DNA of 64,000 nucleotides from Mesoflavibacter sp037029465 (GTDB lineage: Bacteria; Bacteroidota; Bacteroidia; Flavobacteriales; Flavobacteriaceae), in contig NZ_JAYMEM010000005.1 of NCBI RefSeq assembly GCF_037029465.1, positions 124,001 to 188,000 on the forward strand. Reading direction: 5' to 3'. Position numbers and translations under genes: made by a program. The notes under the pieces were generated by a model. It was not told where the DNA came from and ran no database searches. It was given only the letters and a program-made list of their open reading frames with translations. Of this stretch, positions 8,879-18,157 are shown piece by piece (within the stretch, counting starts at the first letter, position 1; the number at the start of each line of letters is the position of its first letter).

Positions 8879-9925
8879 TTATAAAGTAACTATTCTTTTA
8901 AACCTATTTTTAATTGCCGGAATAGCTCCGCAAAGATACAAATCTAAAATAGATAGGTCTTGTTGTGTTCCTAAAACTTGAATTCTTGGTAACGTGTGTA
9001 AATGGTTAATATGTTTGTTAAATATATTTCCCATTCTTGTAGTTGTAGCTGTTTTAAAAACTTTAGTTTGCTTAAGATTATTTACCTCTTTTTCATTAAT
9101 CTCATTTGATGTACCAAAAGGATAAGCAAAATGATTTGACACCTTATCTATCTTAGCTTCAATTTCTGTTTTTGAAGTTAAAATTTCTTCTATCTGTTCT
9201 GCTTCTGATAGCGTATTTAGAGCCAAATGATTTTGTGTATGACAACCAATTGTTACTAATGAATCTTTTGAAAGTTTTTTTATTTCTTCCCAAGTCAAAG
9301 ATTCTTTTTTTACATAATCTTTTAGGGTTTTATTATAATGTTTTTCTAGATAATTAAAAATTAGATCTTGTTCTTTTTCTGTAGCATTAATCATTAGTTC
9401 TCTAATCTTTATAAAACTTATGTTTTTTTGTTTTTTATTTTTTGTATCAAACCCTAATAACTTTTCTTGATAGAAAAATTTAACATAATCATTCTCTAAT
9501 AAGATGTCTTCTAGCATATACCACCATAATTTACCTGTATGATTTGGATAACAATTAGTAATATAAATTGTAAAAGGTATATTATGCTTTTTAAATATTG
9601 GATAAGCTAATGTTAGGTTGTCTTTATAACCATCATCAAAAGTTATTACAATAAACTTTTTTTTAAATTTTGATTTGTTTTTTAACCTCTCATTTATTTG
9701 ATCTAAGGATATTAGGTCATATTTCTTTTTAAGATAAACCAGCATTTTCTCTAAGTAAAAAACCTCTATCTCATTAGCTTTCATCAAGTTTATTCTGTCT
9801 TTATTATCATGTTTTACTACTACTTTATGCATAAATAAAATAGAGCCTTCTCCTGCATAAAGTTTTTTAAAAAAAATATTTATGGGCAGATACTTTAAAA
9901 CGTTAATAACAAAGTCTTTATTCAT
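8879..9925 (-). CDS. Polysaccharide deacetylase (NodB/CE4-type)
   Basis: 348 residues. The NodB core is clear: VITFDDGYKDN (93-103) supplies the catalytic base Asp and metal Asp, HTQNH (229-233) the two metal histidines and FAYPFGT (266-272) the Arg/Pro-motif region. It should hydrolyse an N- or O-acetyl group from a sugar with a divalent metal. There is no convincing signal peptide, only a weakly hydrophobic start, so it may work on the inside of the membrane. It overlaps the GT2 gene before it by 8 bases and lies 8 bases before a sulfotransferase. About 100 residues separate the two motif blocks, a longer insertion than usual. Confidence 0.88.
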   Translation of the reverse strand: MNKDFVINVLKYLPINIFFKKLYAGEGSILFMHKVVVKHDNKDRINLMKANEIEVFYLEKMLVYLKKKYDLISLDQINERLKNKSKFKKKFIVITFDDGYKDNLTLAYPIFKKHNIPFTIYITNCYPNHTGKLWWYMLEDILLENDYVKFFYQEKLLGFDTKNKKQKNISFIKIRELMINATEKEQDLIFNYLEKHYNKTLKDYVKKESLTWEEIKKLSKDSLVTIGCHTQNHLALNTLSEAEQIEEILTSKTEIEAKIDKVSNHFAYPFGTSNEINEKEVNNLKQTKVFKTATTTRMGNIFNKHINHLHTLPRIQVLGTQQDLSILDLYLCGAIPAIKNRFKRIVTL

Positions 9926-10910
9926 TTTTTTGTGATTGTATTCTCTTTAATACGTTTACTTTTTTTCCAAATACTATTTTGAAAAAATCAATATGAGCAA
10001 AATATATTGCACTTTGTTTAATTTTATCTTCAACAAATAGAGCTTTTATATATTTTGCCAATGTTGAGATTAATATTATTGGAAGATACATTAAGTAGTA
10101 TTTTTTATAAAACTTTAATCCGTTTAATAAATATAAATACTCTCTTAAAAAATTACTCTTTGATGTGGCTCCAACATGATCAAAAACTTTAGATCTTGTA
10201 TTAACTATAAAATTATAATTATTGTTTTTTGCATGTTTACAAAAATCTGTTTCTTCCCAATACATAAAATAATCCTCTGGTAAAACACCTAAATTTTTAA
10301 ATGTATTGATATTTGTAAAAAGTGATGCACCTGCTATTGCATCTAACTTATCAATATCTTCTTCTTTTTTTATATCTATAACTCCGTGGATAAATCGCTT
10401 TACCTTAAATCCGCCACAGTACATTACTTCTTCCCTTTTATTATAGTAATGAATAATGTTACCTACTATTGTTTTTTTCTTTCCCTTAGCTAAACTAACA
10501 AGGTCTTTTAATACATTTTTTTCTACTTCTGTATCTGGGTTTAACAACCATACATAAGAATTGTTTAAACTGTGTGTTAGCGGTTTTAACACAATATTGT
10601 TTCCTGCCCCAAAACCATTGTTTAATTTACTTTCTACGATAGTTATTAAAGGTAGATTTGTTTTTAAATGTTTATGTACATCTTGTTCTTTTGCAGATAT
10701 AACTTTATGGGATAATTGTTGGTTTTGACTCCATTCTTTTAGCTTTAAGACACTATTATCTGTAGATGAGTTGTCTACTATAAAAAGATTAAAGTTATTA
10801 TAAGTAGACTTTAATAAGCTAGATATACAGTCTATTGTATAATTCCAACAATTATAATTAACAATAACTATACTAACATTATCTATGTTATTATTGTTAC
10901 CTATTTCCAT
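9918..10910 (-). CDS. Glycosyltransferase family 2 (WbbL-like)
   Basis: 330 residues. GT-A motifs: VSIVIVNYNCWNYT (12-25), IVDNSSTDNS (44-53), a DxD-like LLNPDTEVE for the metal and nucleotide sugar, and MYWEETDFC, the pattern of the WbbL-type rhamnosyltransferase subgroup. A hydrophobic C-terminal segment (YYLMYLPIILISTLAKYI) probably anchors it to the membrane. An inverting enzyme that extends the lipid-linked glycan. It overlaps the sulfotransferase upstream by 10 bases and the deacetylase downstream by 8. With rfbABCD in the locus, rhamnosyl transfer is plausible. Confidence 0.88.
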   Translation of the reverse strand: MEIGNNNNIDNVSIVIVNYNCWNYTIDCISSLLKSTYNNFNLFIVDNSSTDNSVLKLKEWSQNQQLSHKVISAKEQDVHKHLKTNLPLITIVESKLNNGFGAGNNIVLKPLTHSLNNSYVWLLNPDTEVEKNVLKDLVSLAKGKKKTIVGNIIHYYNKREEVMYCGGFKVKRFIHGVIDIKKEEDIDKLDAIAGASLFTNINTFKNLGVLPEDYFMYWEETDFCKHAKNNNYNFIVNTRSKVFDHVGATSKSNFLREYLYLLNGLKFYKKYYLMYLPIILISTLAKYIKALFVEDKIKQSAIYFAHIDFFKIVFGKKVNVLKRIQSQKNE

Positions 10911-11821
10911 TGTTGTAAATCTTTATTTAATAACTGTTCTAGCTTATTAATATCTTCTAAAAATATACCTTGTAAGTACTCTTTATCTTCTAATTGTAAG
11001 GTTGGTTTTTTTTCTTGTTTAAAAAACACTTTTTCATTTAAGTAGACCTTAATAGGATTTGGCAATAGTACTTTTAATAATCCTACTTTATTTTTATATT
11101 TTAACAACAGTTTAGACAGCTTACTCTTTGGCACAACATATGGATTGTGTACTTTGTTATAATCAATATTATCTATGTAATTAGCGTCGATATTTAAAAA
11201 TTGGCAAATCTCTTTAAGGTGATTTGCTGTATCTTTTATAAAATCTTCATAAATAATTACTTTTACTTGACTTTTACCAAAAGTATCAAAATAGGTTTTG
11301 ACTTGATTGTAATACTGGCCTATATCTATATATAAATGTGCTTTACCCCATATTTTAGGTTCAATTTTAACATCGTTTAAAATAGCTTGTTTAAAATTTG
11401 TTTCCGATTGATTTCCGTCTTTTAAATCCATTAAAAAATGAGAAAAAGCACGTTGTATAGGATTACGTAAAATCATAATCACTTTTGCTTCCGGAAAGTC
11501 TTTACAAATACGATTTGCAGCTAATTTATCCCATAAATATGAAGGTGATGCATCTGCTACTATTTTTTGATTACCTACCTCATCATACAAAGAATAGTAA
11601 ACATTAGCATCTTTAATAATTTTATTATGATAAAACTTACCTTTTTTAGGTTTTATGTAAGCCGAAGGATTATGCGCCTCTGCATCTGAATAGTAATTAG
11701 GCTCTTTTACATTTGGAAAATAAATATCTGGATGCTGAGCTAAATAATTATATAATGATGTTGTGCCAGACTTTGCAGCTCCGACAATAAAAAGATTTAT
11801 GTTAGGCTTTTTTATTTCCAT
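10901..11821 (-). CDS. PAPS-dependent carbohydrate sulfotransferase (2 of 3)
   Basis: 306 residues. 5'-phosphosulfate loop GAAKSGTTS (14-22, Lys17 catalytic by family), 3'-phosphate segment ILRNPIQRAFSHF (117-129), and KEPNYYSD (39-46), which corresponds to KEPHFFS in the enzyme at 8023-8871. The two are clearly paralogous along their length (VVGDLSSSYLF versus VADASPSYLW). No signal peptide. It overlaps both neighbours by 10 bases, so the run 9918-12696 is probably translated as a coupled block. The sugar position it sulfates is unknown. Confidence 0.92.
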   Translation of the reverse strand: MEIKKPNINLFIVGAAKSGTTSLYNYLAQHPDIYFPNVKEPNYYSDAEAHNPSAYIKPKKGKFYHNKIIKDANVYYSLYDEVGNQKIVADASPSYLWDKLAANRICKDFPEAKVIMILRNPIQRAFSHFLMDLKDGNQSETNFKQAILNDVKIEPKIWGKAHLYIDIGQYYNQVKTYFDTFGKSQVKVIIYEDFIKDTANHLKEICQFLNIDANYIDNIDYNKVHNPYVVPKSKLSKLLLKYKNKVGLLKVLLPNPIKVYLNEKVFFKQEKKPTLQLEDKEYLQGIFLEDINKLEQLLNKDLQQWK

Positions 11822-12696
11822 ATAGATAAATCTATGTTTAACAACTGTTCTGTTTTTTCTATATCTTCTTTAAAGTAAGTATTGGTAATACTTTGTACTT
11901 CTTCTGGTAATAATTTTTTGTCCTTAGCTGGTTTTTGATTTATGTTATTAATTTTTGACGCAACTTTAAACTTAAAGTTTTCTGAAATTGGTAGCAAACC
12001 AAATAATTTTTTAATTGGGTTATTCTTATTAAAAATTAGGTTTCTAATTAGTTTAGATTTTGGCTCTGAAGCTTCATTACTTTTTTTTGAAGCATCTAAT
12101 TTTTGGTAAGGAACAGCTACAAAATCTTGCAACTGTTTTAAGGTATCATCAATATTGTTAATTATGTTGTTTTCAAAAATAAATACTTTAACATTTTCTC
12201 TTCCAAACACATCAATGTATCTTTTTATTTGATCATAATACAATCCTCTACTTATATAACTAAAATGATTTTTGTTATAATATGTATCTTCTTTTAGTCT
12301 AGAATACTCTTCTTTTAAAGCCGTCTTAAAATCTAAATTTTCAAAACCTCTTCTTTTGCTCATTAGATAATGAGAATATGCTCTTCTAGCTGGTTGACGC
12401 AGTACAATAATAATTTTTAAATCCGTACCTAAAACCTCTTTTATTCTTTCTGGTATATTTTTAAAAAACAAATACTCTGGTGTAAATACACCTATTTTCT
12501 TGTTGTTTTTATCACCTTTAAAAAAGGTTTGTAGCCACCAATCTAATCCTTTATTAAAACGCTGGTCAATATCAAAAAAATGAGCTTCTTTTCGTTCTGG
12601 TAAATATATATTAGGATGATGTTTTAATACATCATGTAAGGTTGTAGTGCCTGCTTTTTGTGTACCAACACATATAAAATCTATAGGTTTACTCAT
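11812..12696 (-). CDS. PAPS-dependent carbohydrate sulfotransferase (3 of 3)
   Basis: 294 residues. 5'-phosphosulfate loop GTQKAGTTT (11-19; Lys14), 3'-phosphate segment VLRQPARRAYSHY (98-110) and KEAHFFD (36-42). It is more divergent than the other two: it carries GVFTPEYLF where they have D-x-S-x-SYL, and its loop is KAGTT instead of KSGTT. That suggests a different acceptor and an older split. Cytosolic, no signal peptide. It overlaps the acetyltransferase upstream by 8 bases and the next sulfotransferase by 10. Confidence 0.91.
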   Translation of the reverse strand: MSKPIDFICVGTQKAGTTTLHDVLKHHPNIYLPERKEAHFFDIDQRFNKGLDWWLQTFFKGDKNNKKIGVFTPEYLFFKNIPERIKEVLGTDLKIIIVLRQPARRAYSHYLMSKRRGFENLDFKTALKEEYSRLKEDTYYNKNHFSYISRGLYYDQIKRYIDVFGRENVKVFIFENNIINNIDDTLKQLQDFVAVPYQKLDASKKSNEASEPKSKLIRNLIFNKNNPIKKLFGLLPISENFKFKVASKINNINQKPAKDKKLLPEEVQSITNTYFKEDIEKTEQLLNIDLSIWK

Positions 12697-13243
12697 CTCT
12701 ATACTTAATTACTTTAGCCGGTATACCACCAACAATTGCATTTTCTGGTACATCTTTAGTTACAACTGCATTTGCGGCTACTATTGCTCCAGAATTAATT
12801 GTAACTCCTTTAGTTATTACAACACCATGTCCTAACCAAACATTATCTTTTATGTAAACAGGTTCTGTTTTTATACCTTGATTAATCATATCGTTATTTA
12901 AATCGATAAAATTATGGTCAGTATCTCTTATAGAAACACAATTAGCAATCATCACATTTTTACCAATTTCTACTTTTTCATTTACACCTATAACAGAATA
13001 AGATCCTATATAAGAGTTTTCTCCTAAAATTAAATCTCCAGATCCTTGTATTAAAATATCATGCTTTAAGTGTGTATTATTTTTTAAAGTTATTTTTAGA
13101 GCTGTATTAGCTTCAAAAAAAGGTCTTAAGTTTACTCTTTTTTCAATAGTAGTTTTACCCTCAACTTTAAGAATTGAAGCATAAATAATTTTGTTGACTA
13201 AAGTAAACCACTTTCTATTTAATTTTGTAATTAACTTCAACAT
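12689..13243 (-). CDS. Hexapeptide-repeat (left-handed beta-helix) acyltransferase
   Basis: 184 residues. From about residue 70 it is made of imperfect hexapeptide turns ([LIV]G-x4), with DTDHNF (111-116), GVVITKGVTINSGAIVAAN and the closing VGGIPAKVIK, as in maltose/galactoside O-acetyltransferases and WbbJ-type polysaccharide acetyltransferases. It should transfer acetyl from acetyl-CoA to a sugar hydroxyl. No transmembrane segment. It could be the acetyl donor step for a sugar later sulfated or left acetylated. It does not look like a PglD-type N-acetyltransferase, which has a different N-terminal Rossmann-like half. Confidence 0.85.
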   Translation of the reverse strand: MLKLITKLNRKWFTLVNKIIYASILKVEGKTTIEKRVNLRPFFEANTALKITLKNNTHLKHDILIQGSGDLILGENSYIGSYSVIGVNEKVEIGKNVMIANCVSIRDTDHNFIDLNNDMINQGIKTEPVYIKDNVWLGHGVVITKGVTINSGAIVAANAVVTKDVPENAIVGGIPAKVIKYRDE

Positions 13244-13248
13244 AAATA

Positions 13249-14544
13249 TTACAATTTAAAAAAGGCGTAAAAATTAAATTCTTTTTTTATAAAAATTACG
13301 CACATTAAGTTTAATAAAACATTTGAAACTAAGCTAGCAATAGCAGCTCCAACAATTCCAAAGTTTTTAATTAATATATAGTTCAACACAATATTAACTA
13401 CTACACTTATTATTGTAAAGCGTTTTAACTCATTTTGGTGCTTAGTCATGTTTAAAACTTGACCAACACTTCCAGATAGAGCATTAAAAAGTAATCCTAT
13501 TGCTACAATTATTAATACTGTTTTGCCTTGAATAAATTCGGGTCCAAAAATTGATAATATTTGATTACTAAAAAGTACAATAATTAATACTAATGGTATT
13601 GTTAAAAGCGTAATTATTTTTGTTGCTTTTTGTACTTCTACTTCAATAAGTTCTAGTTTATTTAGACTATAAAGCGTTGAGATTTTAGGTGCTAAAATTG
13701 TATTAATAGATGTAATAACTATTAGCCCTATGCTTGCTACTTTATAAGCTGCATTATAAATTCCAACATCTGTTTTGCTTACCATTGCACCTAACATAAA
13801 AACATCTGTCCAATTTGAAATAAAAATAAATGCTGCGCTAAATAGCATAGGAAAAGAAAGTAAAAAAAGTGATTTGTAGTTATGTACGTTACGACTTTTT
13901 ATTCTTTTTAAAGGAACATAAAACACCGTTATTATTGTTAGCAATAAAAAAGGCAGTAAATAAGCTATATAAACACTTTCTTCTTGCGTATTTAAATTGT
14001 TGTAATACATCACACCAAAAACGACAAAAAAGAGCACATAAGGCATGACATAAAGTAATAGTGCGTAACTTGAAAAATATTTTTTACCTTTAATAAACTC
14101 AACTAAAAACTTGTGTAAAACTAAAAAAACAAAAAAGTAAGACAATGCTTTAAGATAAGGTAATAGCATTTCATCTTTAAATAAGTAAAGTGCAAGTGGC
14201 TTTGAAGAAAAGTATATTATTATAGCACCTATCAAACCAGATATAACAACTGCTTTTAAAGCATTAAGTAAATAAGTATTTTGAGGTGTGTTGTTTTTAA
14301 AAAAATTAACATCTGAGGTTAGTTTTACCATTGCAAAAGGTAACCCTAACGAAAAAATTAATAGTAAAAATTGGGCAGTAGTAAGTAATAATGCAAAACG
14401 ACCATATGTCTCTGCTCCAAAAAGTCTAGATATTATAATTATAGACGCATAGGCTAGTGCCATACCTAAAACACGTAGTAAAAAAACTATTGCACTACTT
14501 TTAAATGTAGTAGATTTTAATATGGACAAAAGCTTTTGTTTCAA
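13249..14544 (-). CDS. Polysaccharide flippase (Wzx, MATE/MOP superfamily)
   Basis: 431 residues, about 12 membrane helices, beginning with KSSAIVFLLRVLGMALAYAS and IISRLFGAETYGRFALL, the characteristic first two helices of Wzx/PST flippases (RLFGAxxYGxFAL). It should move the undecaprenyl-diphosphate-linked repeat unit across the inner membrane for a Wzy polymerase. It is the only Wzx-like gene seen in the locus and lies 5 bases upstream of the acetyltransferase gene and 3 bases downstream of the lipoprotein gene, within the same co-directional run. Confidence 0.9.
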   Translation of the reverse strand: MKQKLLSILKSTTFKSSAIVFLLRVLGMALAYASIIIISRLFGAETYGRFALLLTTAQFLLLIFSLGLPFAMVKLTSDVNFFKNNTPQNTYLLNALKAVVISGLIGAIIIYFSSKPLALYLFKDEMLLPYLKALSYFFVFLVLHKFLVEFIKGKKYFSSYALLLYVMPYVLFFVVFGVMYYNNLNTQEESVYIAYLLPFLLLTIITVFYVPLKRIKSRNVHNYKSLFLLSFPMLFSAAFIFISNWTDVFMLGAMVSKTDVGIYNAAYKVASIGLIVITSINTILAPKISTLYSLNKLELIEVEVQKATKIITLLTIPLVLIIVLFSNQILSIFGPEFIQGKTVLIIVAIGLLFNALSGSVGQVLNMTKHQNELKRFTIISVVVNIVLNYILIKNFGIVGAAIASLVSNVLLNLMCVIFIKKEFNFYAFFKL

Positions 14545-14547
14545 AAC

Positions 14548-15591
14548 TTATTTTAAGGTTTTTAATTTGTTACGTAATTTGTTGTTACCTAATAACTTTG
14601 GGTCTATTCTGTTGTTATTCTTTTTTACTCCAAAAATTGCTCTTTCTGTATTAATATCTACATTCCACTGGTCTGGTGAGTTAAAGTAGTCCTTAACTTG
14701 ATTTTGGTTAATGGTAATTAAAGTATCACTGTTTTGTATAACAATTTTTTTAATAGTAATTTCTTGTTCTAGTTTAGAAGCATAATCCAACCTTAAATTA
14801 GTAGGCATGCCTGTTTTAGTATCTATTATAAACTCAATATTCTGAAATATTTCTTGACCTTTAACGACTTTGGATTGTGAGTTTTTTGCGTTGTATATTT
14901 TGTTTTTTTTAAGGTAATACAAAGACAACTGATCATCTTTTTTGAGTTTTATATTGAAAGTAACTTTTAATTTGTTTTTTAATGAAACTGATTTAGCTGT
15001 AATTGGTTCCTTTTTTGAAGAATGTTCTACTCCTAAAAATTCACTCAATTCAAAAACAAACCTATTATTTCCTACTATTTCAGGATTAAATTTTCTTTCT
15101 TCTGTTTTTAATGGGATTATTTGATTTTCTTTATAATCCAAATACTGATTAATGGAAAAATACTCTAACAATTTATCAGACTCTATCTCTTTTGTTTTTC
15201 CTTTATACTTTAAAATTATTTTTTGAAGTATAATTTTTCCTTCTCTATAATTTTTGTTTCTCCATGGAAAAAAATTTAAATTATATGGTAACTCTCCATT
15301 TTTAAATCTAAAATAAGCTGCTTTCTGATTCTTTTTAGGGGGATACATTATAAATTTATTTTTAGAAAAAGGCTCTAAACTATTTTTACTATAATATAAA
15401 TTGATATGCATATCCTCTGTAAACTCACCTACGACTATGACTCTAAAATCATTTTCTATTTCCTGGTTAACTTTAGAATTACTTACTTCAATATCTTGAA
15501 TATTATCTGTTTTAGGAAAAGTAAGTGTTTGTTTTGTATCACATGATAACAAAACAATTATAATAAATAAATATATGTATGTACGTATCAT
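14548..15591 (-). CDS. Lipoprotein with two copies of an unrecognised domain
   Basis: 347 residues. Signal sequence MIRTYIYLFIIIVLLSC with a lipobox (LLSC, Cys17) predicts a lipid-anchored envelope protein. The rest is two tandem copies of a domain of about 140 residues: copy 1 about 48-187 and copy 2 about 205-346. Matching points are the closing blocks KFNPEIVGNNR (168-177) and RIDPKLLGNNK (328-338), and the middle YFSINQYLDY (144-153) against YFNSPDQWNVD (302-312). The same domain occurs once in the lipoprotein at 19135-19686, which shares FTEDM with copy 1. I do not recognise the family. It lies 2 bases downstream of the large membrane protein gene and 3 bases before the flippase gene. 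Confidence 0.8.
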   Translation of the reverse strand: MIRTYIYLFIIIVLLSCDTKQTLTFPKTDNIQDIEVSNSKVNQEIENDFRVIVVGEFTEDMHINLYYSKNSLEPFSKNKFIMYPPKKNQKAAYFRFKNGELPYNLNFFPWRNKNYREGKIILQKIILKYKGKTKEIESDKLLEYFSINQYLDYKENQIIPLKTEERKFNPEIVGNNRFVFELSEFLGVEHSSKKEPITAKSVSLKNKLKVTFNIKLKKDDQLSLYYLKKNKIYNAKNSQSKVVKGQEIFQNIEFIIDTKTGMPTNLRLDYASKLEQEITIKKIVIQNSDTLITINQNQVKDYFNSPDQWNVDINTERAIFGVKKNNNRIDPKLLGNNKLRNKLKTLK

Positions 15592-15593
15592 TA

Positions 15594-17384
15594 TTATCTC
15601 ATTATATTACCATAAGGAAAACTATAAGTTATCTTTTCTTGAAGTGAATTGGTTTCTATATCTATGTTAAAACCTTCAAATTCTTTAATTGATATTTGTT
15701 TAACATCTCTTGGTAAAACAGTTGCTACAAATTTAGGATTCTCGCTATAGTAAAGTGTTTTTTTCTTATATCTATCATTCAAATTAACAGTAATAGATTC
15801 TGTTGTGTCTTTTTTACTTTTTATCTCAATTGTAAAATTTGTTAAAGGTTGATTAAACAGTGTTTTGTTATGTTTAATAACTAGTGTATGTAATTTTAGA
15901 TTATAATACACATTGTAACCATTCTGTGAGAAAACAGGTTTTAATTTATTGTTTTTTACAAGAAATAATGACGTGTATTCTAAAGGACTTGGTAAATTAT
16001 CATCTGTATAAATTGGTATACCATTGTTAAATGCTCTAGAATAATATCTATTCATTTTAGGGTACTTATGTGCAGCGTAAACTTTATTGTTATACTTCAT
16101 AGAAAGCTTAGGTATGACTTTTTCCTTATAAAGCATATTTGTTTCTATTAAATATTGTCTTCTTGCATATTCTTCTTCATATGATGCTCTTAAGTTTCCA
16201 GAAAACACTTGATCCTGTTGTCTGTAAAGGTTATTTTCTGGCATAAAATATGAAAAAGTATAAAAAACAAACGGTAAACTTATTATTAAATAAAACATCT
16301 TTTTTCTAACTTTAAAAGTTACATAGACATTTATAATATAAGCCAACGCTGATAAAAAAACTAAAAACAATATAGCTGTTAGGTTATAAGCTTTAGGCAT
16401 ACCTACTTTACCATTAGAGGCTATAAAACCAACAGTAATAGGTGTTATTGTTAAAACAAAAGCAAATGCTAAAAAAAGTATTGCTTTTGGTTTTTGATCT
16501 GTTTTAGAAAAAATTAAGTTTTTATTTTGTTTAAGTACAGACAGTAAAACTATCATAAATATTAAAAACAAAAATGAGTTAAAGTTTAATAAATCCAGAA
16601 TTTTATCTCCTAACGATTCTAAAAATCTATTTATATCAAATGTTCCTGAGTATTCCGTTGTTTCTAATCTATTAGATGTTTGTTGTCTTCTTTTAATACT
16701 TCCTGTAGAAAAAACTACCAAAACACTTCCTAATAACGCTGTAAAAAGATATAAAATGTTTAAAACATTAATTTTGTTTTTTTTGTATTTTAATGATCTA
16801 AGCACATCTTCAAACACAAAAAAACCTAAAATCAATAACATTATCATAAACAAATGTTCAACTAAACCTGTGATAAAAAATAATATAATAAAACTTACTA
16901 CTATTGCTGGCTTTGTATATTTATCCTTTATTCTTTTATTTCTAAAGTATAAAGCAAAAAATATAAACATTAAAGATATACCAAAAGTGTATGATAAGGA
17001 CGTATTTAATAAATGTGTAATTTGATATAGGTTGTGCGCATTAATAAGAAATGTAAAATAAATTACTGCTGTTATTATTATAGAATTTTTTTTAAAAAAT
17101 TGCTTAACAAAATAGAAAATAGAAGATAGAAAAAAAGTATTATTTAAAGTAGTTATTAAAAATCTATTGGTATGGAATCTAAAATCATTAGTTAAACCTT
17201 GTGCCCAACGCCCATTTAAAACATTATAGTTTAACTTTAGACTTTGTATAGCTGTCTTGTAAAAGCTATTGAAATTACCATCTATTGTAGAAGCATATAA
17301 GTAGTAAGATATATAAGAAATTAGCGATAAGCAAAACACCAAAATTAATAGGTATAAAATAGAAAGTAGTTTATTAAAGTTCAT
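15594..17384 (-). CDS. Large polytopic membrane protein, possible GT-C-like glycosyltransferase
   Basis: 596 residues. About ten hydrophobic helices occupy residues 1-385, with an early loop containing NGRWAQGLTNDF, and a soluble, beta-rich C-terminal region (about 385-596) that is expected to be periplasmic. Multi-helix proteins with an early acidic/aromatic extracytoplasmic loop and a C-terminal soluble domain are typical of GT-C transferases that use polyprenyl-phosphate sugars; it also recalls the DUF6056 family, though I cannot confirm membership. The gene for a polyprenyl-phosphate hexose synthase-like GT2 lies 20 bases upstream, which supports a role in adding a side-chain sugar outside the membrane. 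Function is inferred, not seen. Confidence 0.6.
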   Translation of the reverse strand: MNFNKLLSILYLLILVFCLSLISYISYYLYASTIDGNFNSFYKTAIQSLKLNYNVLNGRWAQGLTNDFRFHTNRFLITTLNNTFFLSSIFYFVKQFFKKNSIIITAVIYFTFLINAHNLYQITHLLNTSLSYTFGISLMFIFFALYFRNKRIKDKYTKPAIVVSFIILFFITGLVEHLFMIMLLILGFFVFEDVLRSLKYKKNKINVLNILYLFTALLGSVLVVFSTGSIKRRQQTSNRLETTEYSGTFDINRFLESLGDKILDLLNFNSFLFLIFMIVLLSVLKQNKNLIFSKTDQKPKAILFLAFAFVLTITPITVGFIASNGKVGMPKAYNLTAILFLVFLSALAYIINVYVTFKVRKKMFYLIISLPFVFYTFSYFMPENNLYRQQDQVFSGNLRASYEEEYARRQYLIETNMLYKEKVIPKLSMKYNNKVYAAHKYPKMNRYYSRAFNNGIPIYTDDNLPSPLEYTSLFLVKNNKLKPVFSQNGYNVYYNLKLHTLVIKHNKTLFNQPLTNFTIEIKSKKDTTESITVNLNDRYKKKTLYYSENPKFVATVLPRDVKQISIKEFEGFNIDIETNSLQEKITYSFPYGNIMR

Positions 17385-17404
17385 ATTAAATAAGTATTAA
17401 TAGC

Positions 17405-18130
17405 TTAATAGTTTTTCCATATTCTTAAAAGTTCTATAGGTGCTTTTAAAAAATCTATTGGTTTCAATTTACTTCCTGCAATTTCATCCCATTGTTGTAG
17501 TGGTACTTCTAATATAACTTGTTTTGCTTGTTTATACCCCAAAAGTTTCTCTAGTCTTGCTAAAAGCTCTACATCAAAAAGCCATTTTGTTATTAAAGGC
17601 TCTCTAAAAATATCAAATACAACACTTTTGTGTATGATTTTTGCTCCGCATTGGGTATCATAAACTGGAATTTTTAAAATAATACTCACTAAAGTTGCAA
17701 AAATTCTTCCTATGTAATGTCTAGATGCTTTTCTGTTAATACTTGCTCCCATTCTAGCAAAACGTGTACCCATTATAAAAAGCATTCCTTTTCTTTTTTC
17801 TATCTGTTCTATAAAATTATTTATTTCAAAAAGAGGTGTTGCTAAATCTGCGTCAAAATAACCTATAAAATCGTAAGGATTGTTTTCTTTTAAAGACAAG
17901 ACACCTTCTCTAATAGCTCCTGCCTTACCTTTGTTTTGCTCTAAATCTAAAAAAGTAAAACTAGGGACGGTTTTACAAAAATCTATAAGTATTTGAGCTG
18001 TACGATCTGTACTTCCATCGTTTACAAATAAAAAGTCAATATCTGGATTGTTTTTTGAATAGTCTAAAAAAACTGGTATGTTTAGTCTTTTCTCCTCGTT
18101 ATAACAGGGAATAATAATGGTTATTTTCAT
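17405..18130 (-). CDS. GT2 resembling dolichyl/polyprenyl-phosphate hexose synthase (ALG5-like)
   Basis: 241 residues. Starts MKITIIIPCYNEEKRL, then FVNDGSTDRT (35-44), FDADLATP (92-99) and DTQCGAKIIH, which is the pattern of ALG5/DPM1-type enzymes that make polyprenyl-phosphate glucose or mannose. No membrane helices of the GtrB type are seen; it is the short soluble form. The product would be a lipid-linked hexose used by a membrane transferase on the outside. The flanking genes, a YbhN-like membrane protein upstream and a large GT-C-like protein downstream, fit a three-part modification system comparable in logic to GtrA-GtrB-GtrC. Confidence 0.85.
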   Translation of the reverse strand: MKITIIIPCYNEEKRLNIPVFLDYSKNNPDIDFLFVNDGSTDRTAQILIDFCKTVPSFTFLDLEQNKGKAGAIREGVLSLKENNPYDFIGYFDADLATPLFEINNFIEQIEKRKGMLFIMGTRFARMGASINRKASRHYIGRIFATLVSIILKIPVYDTQCGAKIIHKSVVFDIFREPLITKWLFDVELLARLEKLLGYKQAKQVILEVPLQQWDEIAGSKLKPIDFLKAPIELLRIWKNY

Positions 18131-18157
18131 TTATTATTTTATTAAATTAAAAACAAT

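Noticed and set aside
12689..13243. Hexapeptide acyltransferase considered as PglD for a bacillosamine pathway
   Set aside because: PglD has a Rossmann-like N-terminal half and different active-site motifs; this one looks like a maltose/galactoside O-acetyltransferase type.
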